Origin: Paenisporosarcina sp050269735
GTDB taxonomy: Bacteria > Bacillota > Bacilli > Bacillales_A > Planococcaceae
Reading direction: 5' to 3'
DNA length: 64,000 nucleotides
Assembly (NCBI RefSeq): GCF_050269735.1
Contig: NZ_JBNNIX010000001.1
Location: 1,116,001-1,180,000 of the forward strand
Numbering within the stretch: the stretch's first letter is position 1; every line of letters begins with the position of its first letter. The translations under genes and the position numbers were made by a program. Below, piece by piece: positions 48,155-56,671 of the stretch. The notes beneath the pieces were generated by a model. That model made no database searches, had not been told where the DNA came from, and saw only the letters and a list, made by a program, of their open reading frames with translations.

Positions 48155-49240
48155 ATGCAAATTCCCTTATTCACTGGATTTCCTGGATTCATTGCACGGC
48201 AGATTATGCAAGAGTTGATCAATCAAAATAAAGTAGAGAAGATTTATGCAGTTGTCTTATCATCTCAAATGAAACTCGCAAAAGAGATTTCCCAGGAAAT
48301 CATGAAGGAATCTCCTCAAGTAACAATACAGTTAGTGGAAGGTGATATCACATATCCAGGATTGGATATTGAAACCACTGAACTTGAAACTCTCCATCGA
48401 GAAGTCGATACAGTATGGCATTTGGCCGCTATATATGATTTAGCTGTGGCCAGGGATGCGGCATGGAAAGTAAATGTTCACGGAACTTACCATGTAAATG
48501 ATTTTGTGAAAAATTTTCCTAACCTAAAAAGATATATGTATTTTAGTACGGCTTACGTAGCAGGAACTAGAGAAGGTCTATTAAGTGAAAGTGAATTAAT
48601 CCGTCCTAAAGCCTTTAAAAATTATTATGAAGAAACGAAATATGAAGCGGAAGTCCTCGTTGAAAAATTGAAAGCTAAAGTACCAACGACGATTATTCGA
48701 CCAGGAATTGTGCGAGGACATTCTGTTACGGGGGAAACGATAAAATTCGATGGTCCCTATTTCTTCATCAATATGATTGATAACCTGCGAAAACTTCCCT
48801 TCATACCGTATATCGGTAAATCGCAATCATTGATCAATGTTGTACCAATTGATTTTATTATACAAGCAGTAGTGTATTGCAGTGAGAATGATAAAGCTAT
48901 TGGTAAAACAATTCATTTGACCGATCCAAATCCACATCCAGTGGAGGAAGTCTATCGACATATGGTCTGGAATGTAACGGGAAAATGGCCAAAAGGGCGA
49001 ATACCTCTTGCACTAGCGAAAACGGGATTACAATTCAAATTAATAAGAAAAAGATTAGGTGTGGAAAAAGAGACACTCGACTATTTAACTTGGACGGCAC
49101 AGTTCGATACGACTGTAGCGGAAGAAGTATTAGACGGTAGTGGAATCCAATGTGCGGATTTTATCGAATCATTGCCAAGTATGATTGCTTTTTACGAGCT
49201 TCATAAAAAAGATCGGTCATATCATATTCTGATCAAGTAG
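48155..49240 (+). CDS. SDR-type NAD(P)-dependent reductase (NAD_binding_4 / thioester reductase-like)
   Basis: A 361-aa extended short-chain dehydrogenase. The N-terminal nucleotide motif is FTGFPGFIARQI (normally GxxGxxG; the last Gly is Ala here). VEGDI and WHLAAIYDLA follow, then the catalytic Ser in FSTAYVAG and the YxxxK in YEETKYEAE. The family includes fatty acyl-CoA and thioester reductases and the Male-sterility proteins. Substrate unknown. The altered last glycine may be tolerated or may weaken cofactor binding. Confidence 0.8.
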   Translation: MQIPLFTGFPGFIARQIMQELINQNKVEKIYAVVLSSQMKLAKEISQEIMKESPQVTIQLVEGDITYPGLDIETTELETLHREVDTVWHLAAIYDLAVARDAAWKVNVHGTYHVNDFVKNFPNLKRYMYFSTAYVAGTREGLLSESELIRPKAFKNYYEETKYEAEVLVEKLKAKVPTTIIRPGIVRGHSVTGETIKFDGPYFFINMIDNLRKLPFIPYIGKSQSLINVVPIDFIIQAVVYCSENDKAIGKTIHLTDPNPHPVEEVYRHMVWNVTGKWPKGRIPLALAKTGLQFKLIRKRLGVEKETLDYLTWTAQFDTTVAEEVLDGSGIQCADFIESLPSMIAFYELHKKDRSYHILIK

Positions 49241-49246
49241 TGTTTG

Positions 49247-49274
49247 TTTACAACTCCGTTCAATATGGTATAAT
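49247..49274 (+). promoter_or_regulatory. promoter of the riboswitch-terC transcript
   Basis: TTTACA (49247-49252), a 16-bp spacer and consensus TATAAT (49269-49274). Confidence 0.75.
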
Positions 49275-49311
49275 TATTGTACATGAAAACATAATAGACT
49301 TTTGACAGTTG

Positions 49312-49441
49312 TCAAAGGGGAGTAGCTATAGGGAAACCTATTTCATAGTCGTCATTACATGGCTTTTGCCATCGGTTATGATAGCCATTACATAATGTGC
49401 TTAGCAAGACCTTTGCCTTTAAAAAGGCAGAGGTCTTTTTG
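49312..49441 (+). ncRNA. yybP-ykoY (manganese) riboswitch with terminator
   Basis: The leader contains the conserved AAAGGGGAGTAGC opening, a long middle hairpin around GGCTTTTGCCATCGG, the second conserved GATAGCCATTAC box, and closing GCTTAGC. It is followed by a terminator (AGACCT/GCCTTT pairing with AAGGC/AGGTCT, then TTTTT, 49406-49441). The aptamer class senses Mn2+ and turns on TerC/YkoY-type proteins and Mn exporters, exactly the downstream gene here. Confidence 0.88.
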
Positions 49442-49471
49442 TTTTCAAAAACTTATTTAAAGGAGATCATT

Positions 49472-50206
49472 ATGGATATCTTTACTGTTGAATTTTTAGT
49501 TGCTCTACTTTCAATTATTATGATTGATTTAGTATTAGCAGGAGACAATGCCATTGTTATTGGAATGTCAGCAAAAAACTTACCTGAACAACATAGAAAA
49601 AAGGCAATCATTTGGGGTACAGCTGGAGCTGTAGTGGTTCGGGTTCTTGCGACTCTTGCGATTGTATGGATTTTAAAAATTCCTGGTCTACAACTTGTTG
49701 GAGGACTAATTCTAATTTGGATTGCTTATAAATTATTAATTGAAGACGGAGACGCGGGGGATCACAAAGCCTCGACTACGATGATGTCAGCGATTACTAC
49801 CATCATTATTGCAGATACCATTATGGGTCTAGACAATGTATTAGCCGTTGCTGGTGCAGCGAACGCTTCTTCAGACCACAGTTTTTTATTGGTTGTCATT
49901 GGATTAATTATTAGTATTCCAATTATGGTATGGGGAAGTACACTCTTCGTGAAGCTGATTGATAAATACCCAATTATTATTTACATCGGTTCTGCGGTTT
50001 TGGCATTCACTGCAGCACGAATGATTACACATGAACCATTTTTACATGATTTCTTTGATGCCTATCCGTATGTAGGTTGGATTATGATTGCATTAGTGAC
50101 AGTTGGGGTAGTATTGGCAGGTCGATACAAAAATCGTAAGCTAATCGTCTTGGCTGATGAAGTTGATGATGCAAGAGAAATGAAAGAAAAAAATCACCAA
50201 AAATAA
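49472..50206 (+). CDS. TerC/YkoY-family membrane protein, Mn-responsive
   Basis: ATG 49472 (MDIFTVEFLVALLS) follows AAAGGAGAT; an upstream in-frame start would lie inside the riboswitch terminator. The 244-aa protein has seven to eight membrane helices with acidic residues in helices, DLVLAGDNAIVIGMS and IADTIMGLDNVLAVAG, the TerC family pair. Relatives move Mn2+ to the outer face, where it loads exoenzymes. Control by the yybP-ykoY riboswitch supports Mn2+ handling. Confidence 0.92.
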   Translation: MDIFTVEFLVALLSIIMIDLVLAGDNAIVIGMSAKNLPEQHRKKAIIWGTAGAVVVRVLATLAIVWILKIPGLQLVGGLILIWIAYKLLIEDGDAGDHKASTTMMSAITTIIIADTIMGLDNVLAVAGAANASSDHSFLLVVIGLIISIPIMVWGSTLFVKLIDKYPIIIYIGSAVLAFTAARMITHEPFLHDFFDAYPYVGWIMIALVTVGVVLAGRYKNRKLIVLADEVDDAREMKEKNHQK

Positions 50207-50224
50207 GACATGAAGAATTTAAGA

Positions 50225-50265
50225 AAAGCTGTGTAAAATCGAAAAGATTTTACACAGCTTTTTTT
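50225..50265 (+). terminator. terminator after terC
   Basis: AAGCTGTGTAAAATC pairs exactly with GATTTTACACAGCTT around GAAA, then TTTTT. Confidence 0.94.
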
Positions 50266-50267
50266 GT

Positions 50268-50297
50268 ACCCCCTTAAAAATGATTTGCTATGTCGAA
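50268..50297 (+). promoter_or_regulatory. possible SigI-type promoter
   Basis: ACCCCC (50268-50273) and CGAA (50294-50297) are the two elements reported for SigI promoters in Bacillus, here 20 bp apart. It sits 47 bp before a secreted-protein gene that itself precedes sigI. Spacing needs comparison with proven sites. Confidence 0.4.
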
Positions 50298-50343
50298 TAG
50301 TTTGATGACATGAAATTGTAAAAATTCTAAGGGGTGGAAAGCA

Positions 50344-51099
50344 TTGAAAAAAATCCAAAAAATTACTGCAGCTGTTTTAGCAACAGGCTTAGTCGCATCA
50401 ACTTCTTTGCATGCTTTTGCAAATGATACTGAAAAAGTAGATTCTTCTAATTTTGAAACGGTAAATTTACAAGACGCCTTGAACAATCTGAAAGATCAAT
50501 CGACATCAGTTGAAGATTTACAAACCATTTCAACAAATATTCCTTTAGGTTATCTTGCAAATAATATTTTCGCTTTATCCTTAAACATTGAAAAAATCAA
50601 TAACCCTACTGCAAAAGCGGCTATCCAGAGAAATATTGAAAAAGCGATTGCTAAATGGGAAGAGAAAAACAAAGAAGAGAATCCAACTACCGAAGAACCG
50701 ACTGCTGAAGAAAAAGAAGCATTAGAAAAAGCCGAGAAAGCAGCAAAAGAAGAAGCGCAAAAAGCTGAAGAACAAGCAGCAATTGACGCTGCAAAAGCAA
50801 AAAAAGAGGCAGAACATGAAGCTAAAATTGCAGCCGAAAAAGCGGCATATGAAGCTAAGTTAGCAGAACAAAAAGCGGCCGAAGAAGCTAAAAAAGCAGC
50901 AAGTGAAGCTGAAAAAGCTGAAAAAGAGGCCAAAAAAGAAGAACGTAAAGCAACAAAACAACAACGTAAAGATGAGCATCATGCTAAAAAACAAGAGCGC
51001 AAAGATGGACATCATGACCAAAAAGAAAATCGAAAAGATAGACACCATGATAAAAAAGACGGTCATAAAAAAGATCACGGTCATGGAGATAGAAAATAG
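50344..51099 (+). CDS. secreted Glu/Ala/Lys-rich protein with His-rich tail
   Basis: A 251-aa exported protein. The TTG start follows AAGGGGTGG. The signal peptide is MKKIQKITAAVLATGLVAST with cleavage near AFA-ND. A small folded segment (about 28-110) contains IPLGYLANNIFALSLNIEKI, recalling DUF5667-type domains. Residues about 110-205 are a long EAK-rich helix or coiled coil, and the last 50 residues are repeats of DGHHD/KKQERK type that could bind metal or wall polymer. It lies upstream of sigI-rsgI and may belong to that envelope stress regulon. Confidence 0.7.
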   Translation: MKKIQKITAAVLATGLVASTSLHAFANDTEKVDSSNFETVNLQDALNNLKDQSTSVEDLQTISTNIPLGYLANNIFALSLNIEKINNPTAKAAIQRNIEKAIAKWEEKNKEENPTTEEPTAEEKEALEKAEKAAKEEAQKAEEQAAIDAAKAKKEAEHEAKIAAEKAAYEAKLAEQKAAEEAKKAASEAEKAEKEAKKEERKATKQQRKDEHHAKKQERKDGHHDQKENRKDRHHDKKDGHKKDHGHGDRK

Positions 51100-51231
51100 A
51101 ATAATGATCGTAACCACAAGTGACAAGTAGATGAATTGTTAAGAAATTGACATGCAAAACGTCTTTTCATTTTATCCATAACCCGTTACAATCGATAAGA
51201 CTTAACAATTGTGCGGAAATGGGGTGAGCTT

Positions 51232-51990
51232 GTGATACTAGCAACGATTCAAGGGATATTTTCTAAGAAACAGACAAAAAGCGAACTAGAACTGCTAGTA
51301 ATCCAAGCTAAAAAGGGGAATGAAGAAGTTCTTAATGAACTTCTTTCGTCCTACACTCCTTTTATGAAAAAAACTGCTTCATTTATATGTAAACGTTATA
51401 TTGGGGAACAAGATGATGAATACAGTATAGCAATGTCCGCGTTCCATGATGCCATCGTTCATTTTGATCAGGATAAAAATGCATCATTCCTAACATTTGC
51501 TCATTTGCTGATTCGGCGTAAACTGATTGACTATATTCGAAAAGAAGCTAGAAGAAAAGAAATTAGTCTAGGTCAAATGACTTCTGATTCCGAGATTGAA
51601 TCAAGTTCTTTTTCAATCCTGGAATCTTCTCATTCATTTGAACAATTTACAGCGACGCAGCAGGCAGATGAAAGAAAACATCAAATTGCTGTATACGAAT
51701 CTTTGCTAAAACCATTTGGATTAAACTTTCAGGAACTTGTAAAAATTTCACCTTCTCATGAAGATTCAAGAAAAACCGCTATCCAAATAGCGCAACTAAT
51801 TGTGGAAACGGACGAGTTTTACGAAGTCCTTCAAACAAAAAAGAAATTACCAATAAAAGAATTGGAAGAATTAGTTGAAGTCTCACGTAAAACCTTGGAG
51901 AGACAACGAAAGTTTATAATAGCAATTGCTATTCTTCTAAAAAGTGATCTGCACTACATAAAAGATTATTTAAAAGGACGGATGTCATGA
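51232..51990 (+). CDS. sigI: RNA polymerase sigma factor SigI
   Basis: GTG 51232 lies just after GGGGTGAG and gives 252 aa, matching the known SigI length. A region 2 segment (EYSIAMSAFHDAIVHFDQDKNASFLTFAHLLIRRKLIDYIRKEARRKE in overlapping pieces) and a C-terminal helix-turn-helix (IKELEELVEVSRKTLERQRKFI) are clear. In Bacillus SigI governs heat and wall-stress genes. The ATGATGAA overlap with the next gene fits coupled expression of sigma and anti-sigma factor. Confidence 0.93.
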   Translation: MILATIQGIFSKKQTKSELELLVIQAKKGNEEVLNELLSSYTPFMKKTASFICKRYIGEQDDEYSIAMSAFHDAIVHFDQDKNASFLTFAHLLIRRKLIDYIRKEARRKEISLGQMTSDSEIESSSFSILESSHSFEQFTATQQADERKHQIAVYESLLKPFGLNFQELVKISPSHEDSRKTAIQIAQLIVETDEFYEVLQTKKKLPIKELEELVEVSRKTLERQRKFIIAIAILLKSDLHYIKDYLKGRMS

Positions 51991-53216
51991 TGAACACGCG
52001 AAGACGGATCGTGTTTGAGACAACATCTTCATATACCATTTTCTTCACGAAAGATGGATTATTTGAAAAAGGCATTCCACTCCCGGCTTCTGTTGAAGTA
52101 GGTGATGAAGCATTTTATAAACCTTTTTTAAACAATAGAAGACATAAAGCAATATTTAATTCGGCATGGACAGCACCGGTACTATCGATTGTAGCTACGC
52201 TTGTCTTGCTTTTTTCAGTATTGTTGCCTGGACAAACAACAGTGTCAGCATACGTACAGATTGATATCAACCCAAGTGTAGAACTTGGTATAGATAATGA
52301 AGGAACTGTGTATTCATTTAAAGGACTTAATGAAGATGGAGTAGCCATAAAACGAGATATTGCATTTTGGAAAGGTAAGCCATTATCCTGGGTCTTGGAT
52401 CAAATTGTGGATCGCACAGAAACTATTATCAAAAAAACTGATGAAATTGAAATAACTGCGATTTATGAAAATGATGATGATCATGACCATGACCAACTGG
52501 AAAGAGTAATTATCGCAGCAGTAAGTTCTTCTACCAGCGAAGTACTTTCTCAAAAACAAAATATAAACATAAGTGAAGCGACAGTGTCAGCTCGTGATGC
52601 TGCTAATAAACAAGGGATTTCTGTTCAAGAATACAATACCGAAATTGAAGAGCAACAAGAGGAAAAGCGCCAGAAAAAAGAGAAGCCCATTCCTTTACAA
52701 CAAAAAAGTGAAAAGATAAAACGTAATCCTGTCGAACTGCCAAAAAATGATAAAGCCAAACAACAAACTCCTCCAACAGGAAATTCACAAAAAGATGAAA
52801 AGCCAAAAAATAAAATCGAAATTCCTTTAAAGAATGAAGTGAAACAACAATCCAATCAAATGAAGAACGAAGTGAAACAACAATCCAATAAAAAAAAGAA
52901 TGAAGTGAAACAACAACCCAATCAAAATCAAAACTCTCATAAACACAAACCAAATCAAAATCATGAGAATAACTCTGGTCAAAGGAACAAAGATGAATAT
53001 AAAGCTGGCAGGGACAAAAATAACTCCAAAGAAAATGTCCGAGATGATCGAAATGACAGAGACAACAGAGATAACGCAACTGACAGAGATGACAGAGAAG
53101 AAAGAAATGAAAGAGAAAGTGATGAAAAAGATGACAAAAAGAGTGAAACGAAAGTGAATACCAAAAATGAAGATAAGCACGACAATAACAATAAACATAA
53201 TAATAAAGATGATTAA
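51987..53216 (+). CDS. rsgI: anti-sigma-I factor RsgI
   Basis: It overlaps sigI by 4 bp. The cytosolic N-terminal RsgI domain (about 1-50) has TRRRIVFETTSSYTIFFTKDG. There is one membrane helix (about 65-85, VLSIVATLVLLFSVLLPG), and the juxtamembrane domain (about 88-200) begins AYVQIDINPSVELGID. The outer tail is low-complexity with three NEVKQQSNQ-type repeats and a long Asn/Asp/Lys/Arg stretch, in place of the carbohydrate-binding modules of clostridial RsgI proteins. It holds SigI inactive at the membrane. Confidence 0.92.
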   Translation: MMNTRRRIVFETTSSYTIFFTKDGLFEKGIPLPASVEVGDEAFYKPFLNNRRHKAIFNSAWTAPVLSIVATLVLLFSVLLPGQTTVSAYVQIDINPSVELGIDNEGTVYSFKGLNEDGVAIKRDIAFWKGKPLSWVLDQIVDRTETIIKKTDEIEITAIYENDDDHDHDQLERVIIAAVSSSTSEVLSQKQNINISEATVSARDAANKQGISVQEYNTEIEEQQEEKRQKKEKPIPLQQKSEKIKRNPVELPKNDKAKQQTPPTGNSQKDEKPKNKIEIPLKNEVKQQSNQMKNEVKQQSNKKKNEVKQQPNQNQNSHKHKPNQNHENNSGQRNKDEYKAGRDKNNSKENVRDDRNDRDNRDNATDRDDREERNERESDEKDDKKSETKVNTKNEDKHDNNNKHNNKDD

Positions 53217-53222
53217 CAAGTT

Positions 53223-53250
53223 GTGCTTCTCAAATGAGAAGCACTTTTTT
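53223..53250 (+). terminator. terminator after rsgI
   Basis: GTGCTTCTCA pairs with GAGAAGCAC, then TTTTTT. Confidence 0.9.
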
Positions 53251-53345
53251 ATTCAGGAAAAAGACTAGCGCTTTCTTTTTCCCGAAATGTTTTTTAGAAT
53301 AGGAAGATGACCTATTCGTGTCATTTGAAAGGACTTGACCGTTTT

Positions 53346-54695
53346 ATGAATCCAATTATTAGTCGCATACGGAATTTAACTCCCGCCCAGGCGATTGTTT
53401 CCTACTATTTCCTAGCGATCGGTATATCAGTAGGGTTACTAAACTTACCTGGTGTACATCAAGAAGGAGTAAAAGTAGAATTTATTGATAGTATGTTTAC
53501 AGCCGTTAGTGCTGTCAGCGTAACTGGTCTTAGTGTATTCAATATTTCAGAAACCTACACCACTTTTGGAATATTCATGTTAATGGTGATACTTCAACTC
53601 GGCGGCATTGGAATTATGTCCCTTGGCACTTTCGTGTGGTTACTTGTAGGGAAGAAAATTGGCTTACGTGAGCGTCAATTAATTATGATGGATCATAACC
53701 AGCATTCATTATCAGGAGTAGTAAATCTTATTATTGAAATTATCAAGATTTTATTGCTAATCGAGTTATTAGGAGCTCTTATCCTTACATTCTATTTCAC
53801 TCAATTTTATGAAACATTTTCACAAGCGTTCATACACGGCTTGTTTGCCTCTGTTTCAGCGACAACAAACGGTGGCTTTGATATAACTGGTCAATCCATG
53901 ATTCCCTACCATAATGATTATTTTGTACAGATTATCAACATGATTTTAATTATATTAGGCGCAATTGGATTCCCAGTTTTAATCGAAATTAAAGCGTTTT
54001 TGTCGGGCAAAAATAAAAATTTCCGTTTTTCACTTTTCACTAAAATAACCACCGCTACATTTGGTCTTTTGCTGTTGGTTGGCACTGTCGTGATACTTGT
54101 ACTTGAAATGTTCAAATCATTTCGCGACATGTCTTGGCACGAAGCCTTATTTGCTGCAATGTTCCATTCGGTTTCCTCTCGTTCTGGTGGCCTTGTTACG
54201 ATGGATATTACTGAGTTTGCGCAGGGGACCAATATATTCATTAGTGCATTGATGTTTATAGGGGCTTCTCCAAGTTCAGTTGGTGGAGGAATTCGCACGA
54301 CAACGTTTGCCATTGCCATTCTATTTCTCATTAACTTTGCACGTGGAAAAAACGAAATTCAAATTTTTAATCGAGAGATTCAGCTAATTGATGTGTTCCG
54401 TTCATATGCAGTAATTATTTTAGCGCTTTTCATGGTACTGTTTGCTACGATTGCGTTATCCATATCTGAACCAACATTACCGATTACAGCCATTGTTTTT
54501 GAAATTACCTCTGCATTCGGAACTTGCGGAATGTCTTTAGGCATCACAGATGAATTATCGACGTTTGGTAAAATATTGATTATGGTTCTGATGTTTGTAG
54601 GACGAGTCGGATTAATTTCTTTCCTATTTACGATCGGTGGCCGTACAACAAAAACAAAATTCCATTATCCAAAAGAACGCGTAATTATAGGATGA
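53346..54695 (+). CDS. ktrB: KtrB/TrkH-family potassium transporter subunit
   Basis: I choose ATG 53346 (MNPIISRIRNLTPAQAI), the usual family N-terminus, about 12 nt after GAAAGGA; an ATG at 53307 is in frame but unsupported. The 449-aa product has the fourfold M1-P-M2 plan with selectivity-filter-like loops SAVSVTGLSVF, SATTNGGFDI, SSRSGGLVTMD and SAFGTCGMSLG. It needs a KtrA/TrkA regulatory subunit, which is not next to it. Confidence 0.9.
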   Translation: MNPIISRIRNLTPAQAIVSYYFLAIGISVGLLNLPGVHQEGVKVEFIDSMFTAVSAVSVTGLSVFNISETYTTFGIFMLMVILQLGGIGIMSLGTFVWLLVGKKIGLRERQLIMMDHNQHSLSGVVNLIIEIIKILLLIELLGALILTFYFTQFYETFSQAFIHGLFASVSATTNGGFDITGQSMIPYHNDYFVQIINMILIILGAIGFPVLIEIKAFLSGKNKNFRFSLFTKITTATFGLLLLVGTVVILVLEMFKSFRDMSWHEALFAAMFHSVSSRSGGLVTMDITEFAQGTNIFISALMFIGASPSSVGGGIRTTTFAIAILFLINFARGKNEIQIFNREIQLIDVFRSYAVIILALFMVLFATIALSISEPTLPITAIVFEITSAFGTCGMSLGITDELSTFGKILIMVLMFVGRVGLISFLFTIGGRTTKTKFHYPKERVIIG

Positions 54696-54696
54696 T

Positions 54697-54738
54697 AAAA
54701 AAAGAGCAGGTCCTGAAAATCAGGATACCTGCTCTTTT
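54697..54738. terminator. bidirectional terminator between ktrB and the radical SAM gene
   Basis: AAAAAAAGAGCAGG and TCCTGA pair with TCAGGA and CCTGCTCTTTT. Confidence 0.92.
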
Positions 54739-56468
54739 GCTATAAATGAAAATTGTGGTGCTTGTCCAGATTTGAAGAATGTCAGTAAGTATCCATCCTT
54801 TGACACCACTTGTTCTTGTTCAAGTTGATGTAAATCTAGAGTGAAAGGAACTAGCAGTGTTTGTTTATACACTTCACGTTCATGTAAGTTAAGACCGGCG
54901 AAAGTGGATCCTGCAAGCTGTGGATTTTCTATGATTTTTCGATAAATAGCTGACTGAGCTTCTTTTTGCATTTCTTTTTCCCACCAAGGTTTACGTGGTT
55001 GGAATTGGTGATGGGCTAAGTAGTCAATTTTCATCAAACTTCTGACAACATCCATATTGGCACGTCCGTCTTGCATTAAAAATTCTTCAAGACGTTTAAA
55101 TAAATCTTCAAGCTGGTGACCAATTCTTGACCAGCCTTTTTCCTCCCAATAACTCCCGAAATCCTGGAAGAAATCAAATGGTGTATCAAAAGTTTCAGTT
55201 ACGAGGTAACCTACCGTCCGGTCTAGTCGATGAGCATTCCAATACTTCTCAAGTACATCTTCAGCTTGTTTGATTCTCAACATATCGTCGAAAGTCAGTA
55301 CATTATTTGCGAAGATTTCGTATGGAGCTTGATCGACATACACATAGCCATATTCTTCTGCTTGCACACGTAACCCAGTGCCTCGTAACAGCTTCAAGAA
55401 ACCTAATTGTAATTCTTCAGGTCCCATTGCAAAGACATCATTGAATGTCTGTTTGAAGGACGCGTAGTCTTCTTCGGGTAATCCAGCAATTAAATCTAAA
55501 TGCTGTGCAATTTTACCGCCTTCTTTTACCATTGTTACTGTTCGAGTTAATTTGGCAAAGTTTTGTTTTCTCTTTACCAATTCATTCGTCAATTCATTTG
55601 TTGATTGAACACCAATTTCAAATCGGAATAATCCAGCAGGTGCATTATCATTTAAGAACTGAATGACTTCAGGTCTCATGATATCAGCTGTAATTTCGAA
55701 TTGAAAAACAACACCCGGTCGATGTTCGTCAATTAAAAATTGAAACATTTCCATTGCATAGCTTCGGCTGATGTTAAAGGTCCGGTCAACAAATTTAATA
55801 ATTTTCGCATTATGATCCATTAAATATCGAATATCTTCTTTTACTTTTTCCCGATTAAAATAGCGCACACCGACTTCTATGGAAGATAAGCAGAATTGAC
55901 ATGAGAAAGGACAGCCTCTACTTGTTTCGATGTAAGTAATTCGTTTAGATAAGTGTGGGATGTCTTCTTCAAAACGAAAAGGTGATGGCATCTCTCGCAA
56001 ATCAATTTTAGGACCCTGTGGATGAATCATAAACTTGCCATCCTGCATGTAACAAATTCCGGGTACCTCCTGCAAAGAGACAGTCCCTTCGACATAATGA
56101 AGCAGTTGTTTGAATGATACTTCACCCTCACCCATAACAATAAAATCGATTTCTTCCATACGTCTCAACCAATAATTTGAGTCGTAAGATACTTCTGGTC
56201 CACCGAGTACAATAATAGTTTCTGGGCTCACTCTTTTTAAAAGACGCACTACTTTTAATGTCTCTTCGATATTCCAGATGTAACAGCTGAAACCAACCAC
56301 TTTTGGTTTCTTTAAATAAATGTCTGAAACAATATTAAAAGATGGATCTTTGATTGTATATTCAGCAATTGTCGGATTAAACTCAGGTTGGGCACTTGCT
56401 TTCAGGCACCGTAGAGCCAAGTTAGTATGAATATATTTAGCGTTTAGCGTAGCTAAGACGACGTTCAT
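54720..56468 (-). CDS. B12-binding-domain radical SAM protein (DUF4080 type)
   Basis: ATG 56468 (MNVVLATLNAKYIHTNLALR) follows GGAGAATGCTTA; a longer frame upstream lacks a ribosome site. The 582-aa product has a cobalamin-binding-like domain (about 1-140) and a radical SAM barrel with the cluster motif RGCPFSCQFCLSS (about 188-200). Other barrel segments, GGPEVSYDS (in the first domain) and FRFEIGVQSTN, are also visible. The C-terminal DUF4080-like region follows. The reaction is unknown. Related enzymes methylate or modify unreactive carbons, or act on tRNA. Confidence 0.88.
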   Translation of the reverse strand: MNVVLATLNAKYIHTNLALRCLKASAQPEFNPTIAEYTIKDPSFNIVSDIYLKKPKVVGFSCYIWNIEETLKVVRLLKRVSPETIIVLGGPEVSYDSNYWLRRMEEIDFIVMGEGEVSFKQLLHYVEGTVSLQEVPGICYMQDGKFMIHPQGPKIDLREMPSPFRFEEDIPHLSKRITYIETSRGCPFSCQFCLSSIEVGVRYFNREKVKEDIRYLMDHNAKIIKFVDRTFNISRSYAMEMFQFLIDEHRPGVVFQFEITADIMRPEVIQFLNDNAPAGLFRFEIGVQSTNELTNELVKRKQNFAKLTRTVTMVKEGGKIAQHLDLIAGLPEEDYASFKQTFNDVFAMGPEELQLGFLKLLRGTGLRVQAEEYGYVYVDQAPYEIFANNVLTFDDMLRIKQAEDVLEKYWNAHRLDRTVGYLVTETFDTPFDFFQDFGSYWEEKGWSRIGHQLEDLFKRLEEFLMQDGRANMDVVRSLMKIDYLAHHQFQPRKPWWEKEMQKEAQSAIYRKIIENPQLAGSTFAGLNLHEREVYKQTLLVPFTLDLHQLEQEQVVSKDGYLLTFFKSGQAPQFSFIAKEQVS

Positions 56469-56671
56469 TAAGCATTCTCCTTTTTTACACCATCCTATTT
56501 TACCAAGGAAAAGAGTTTCAAACAATAAAAGCATTCATACCCATCCGATTTGATCTTTTAGTATGGAACAAACTGAATTAAAAGTATTTTTGGTTTTCGA
56601 CCTTTACAGAATATCTTGGAACTTCAAGGCATATTATGTTTGAAAAGAGTGAGAGAGGTCGGTGAAAGAAT

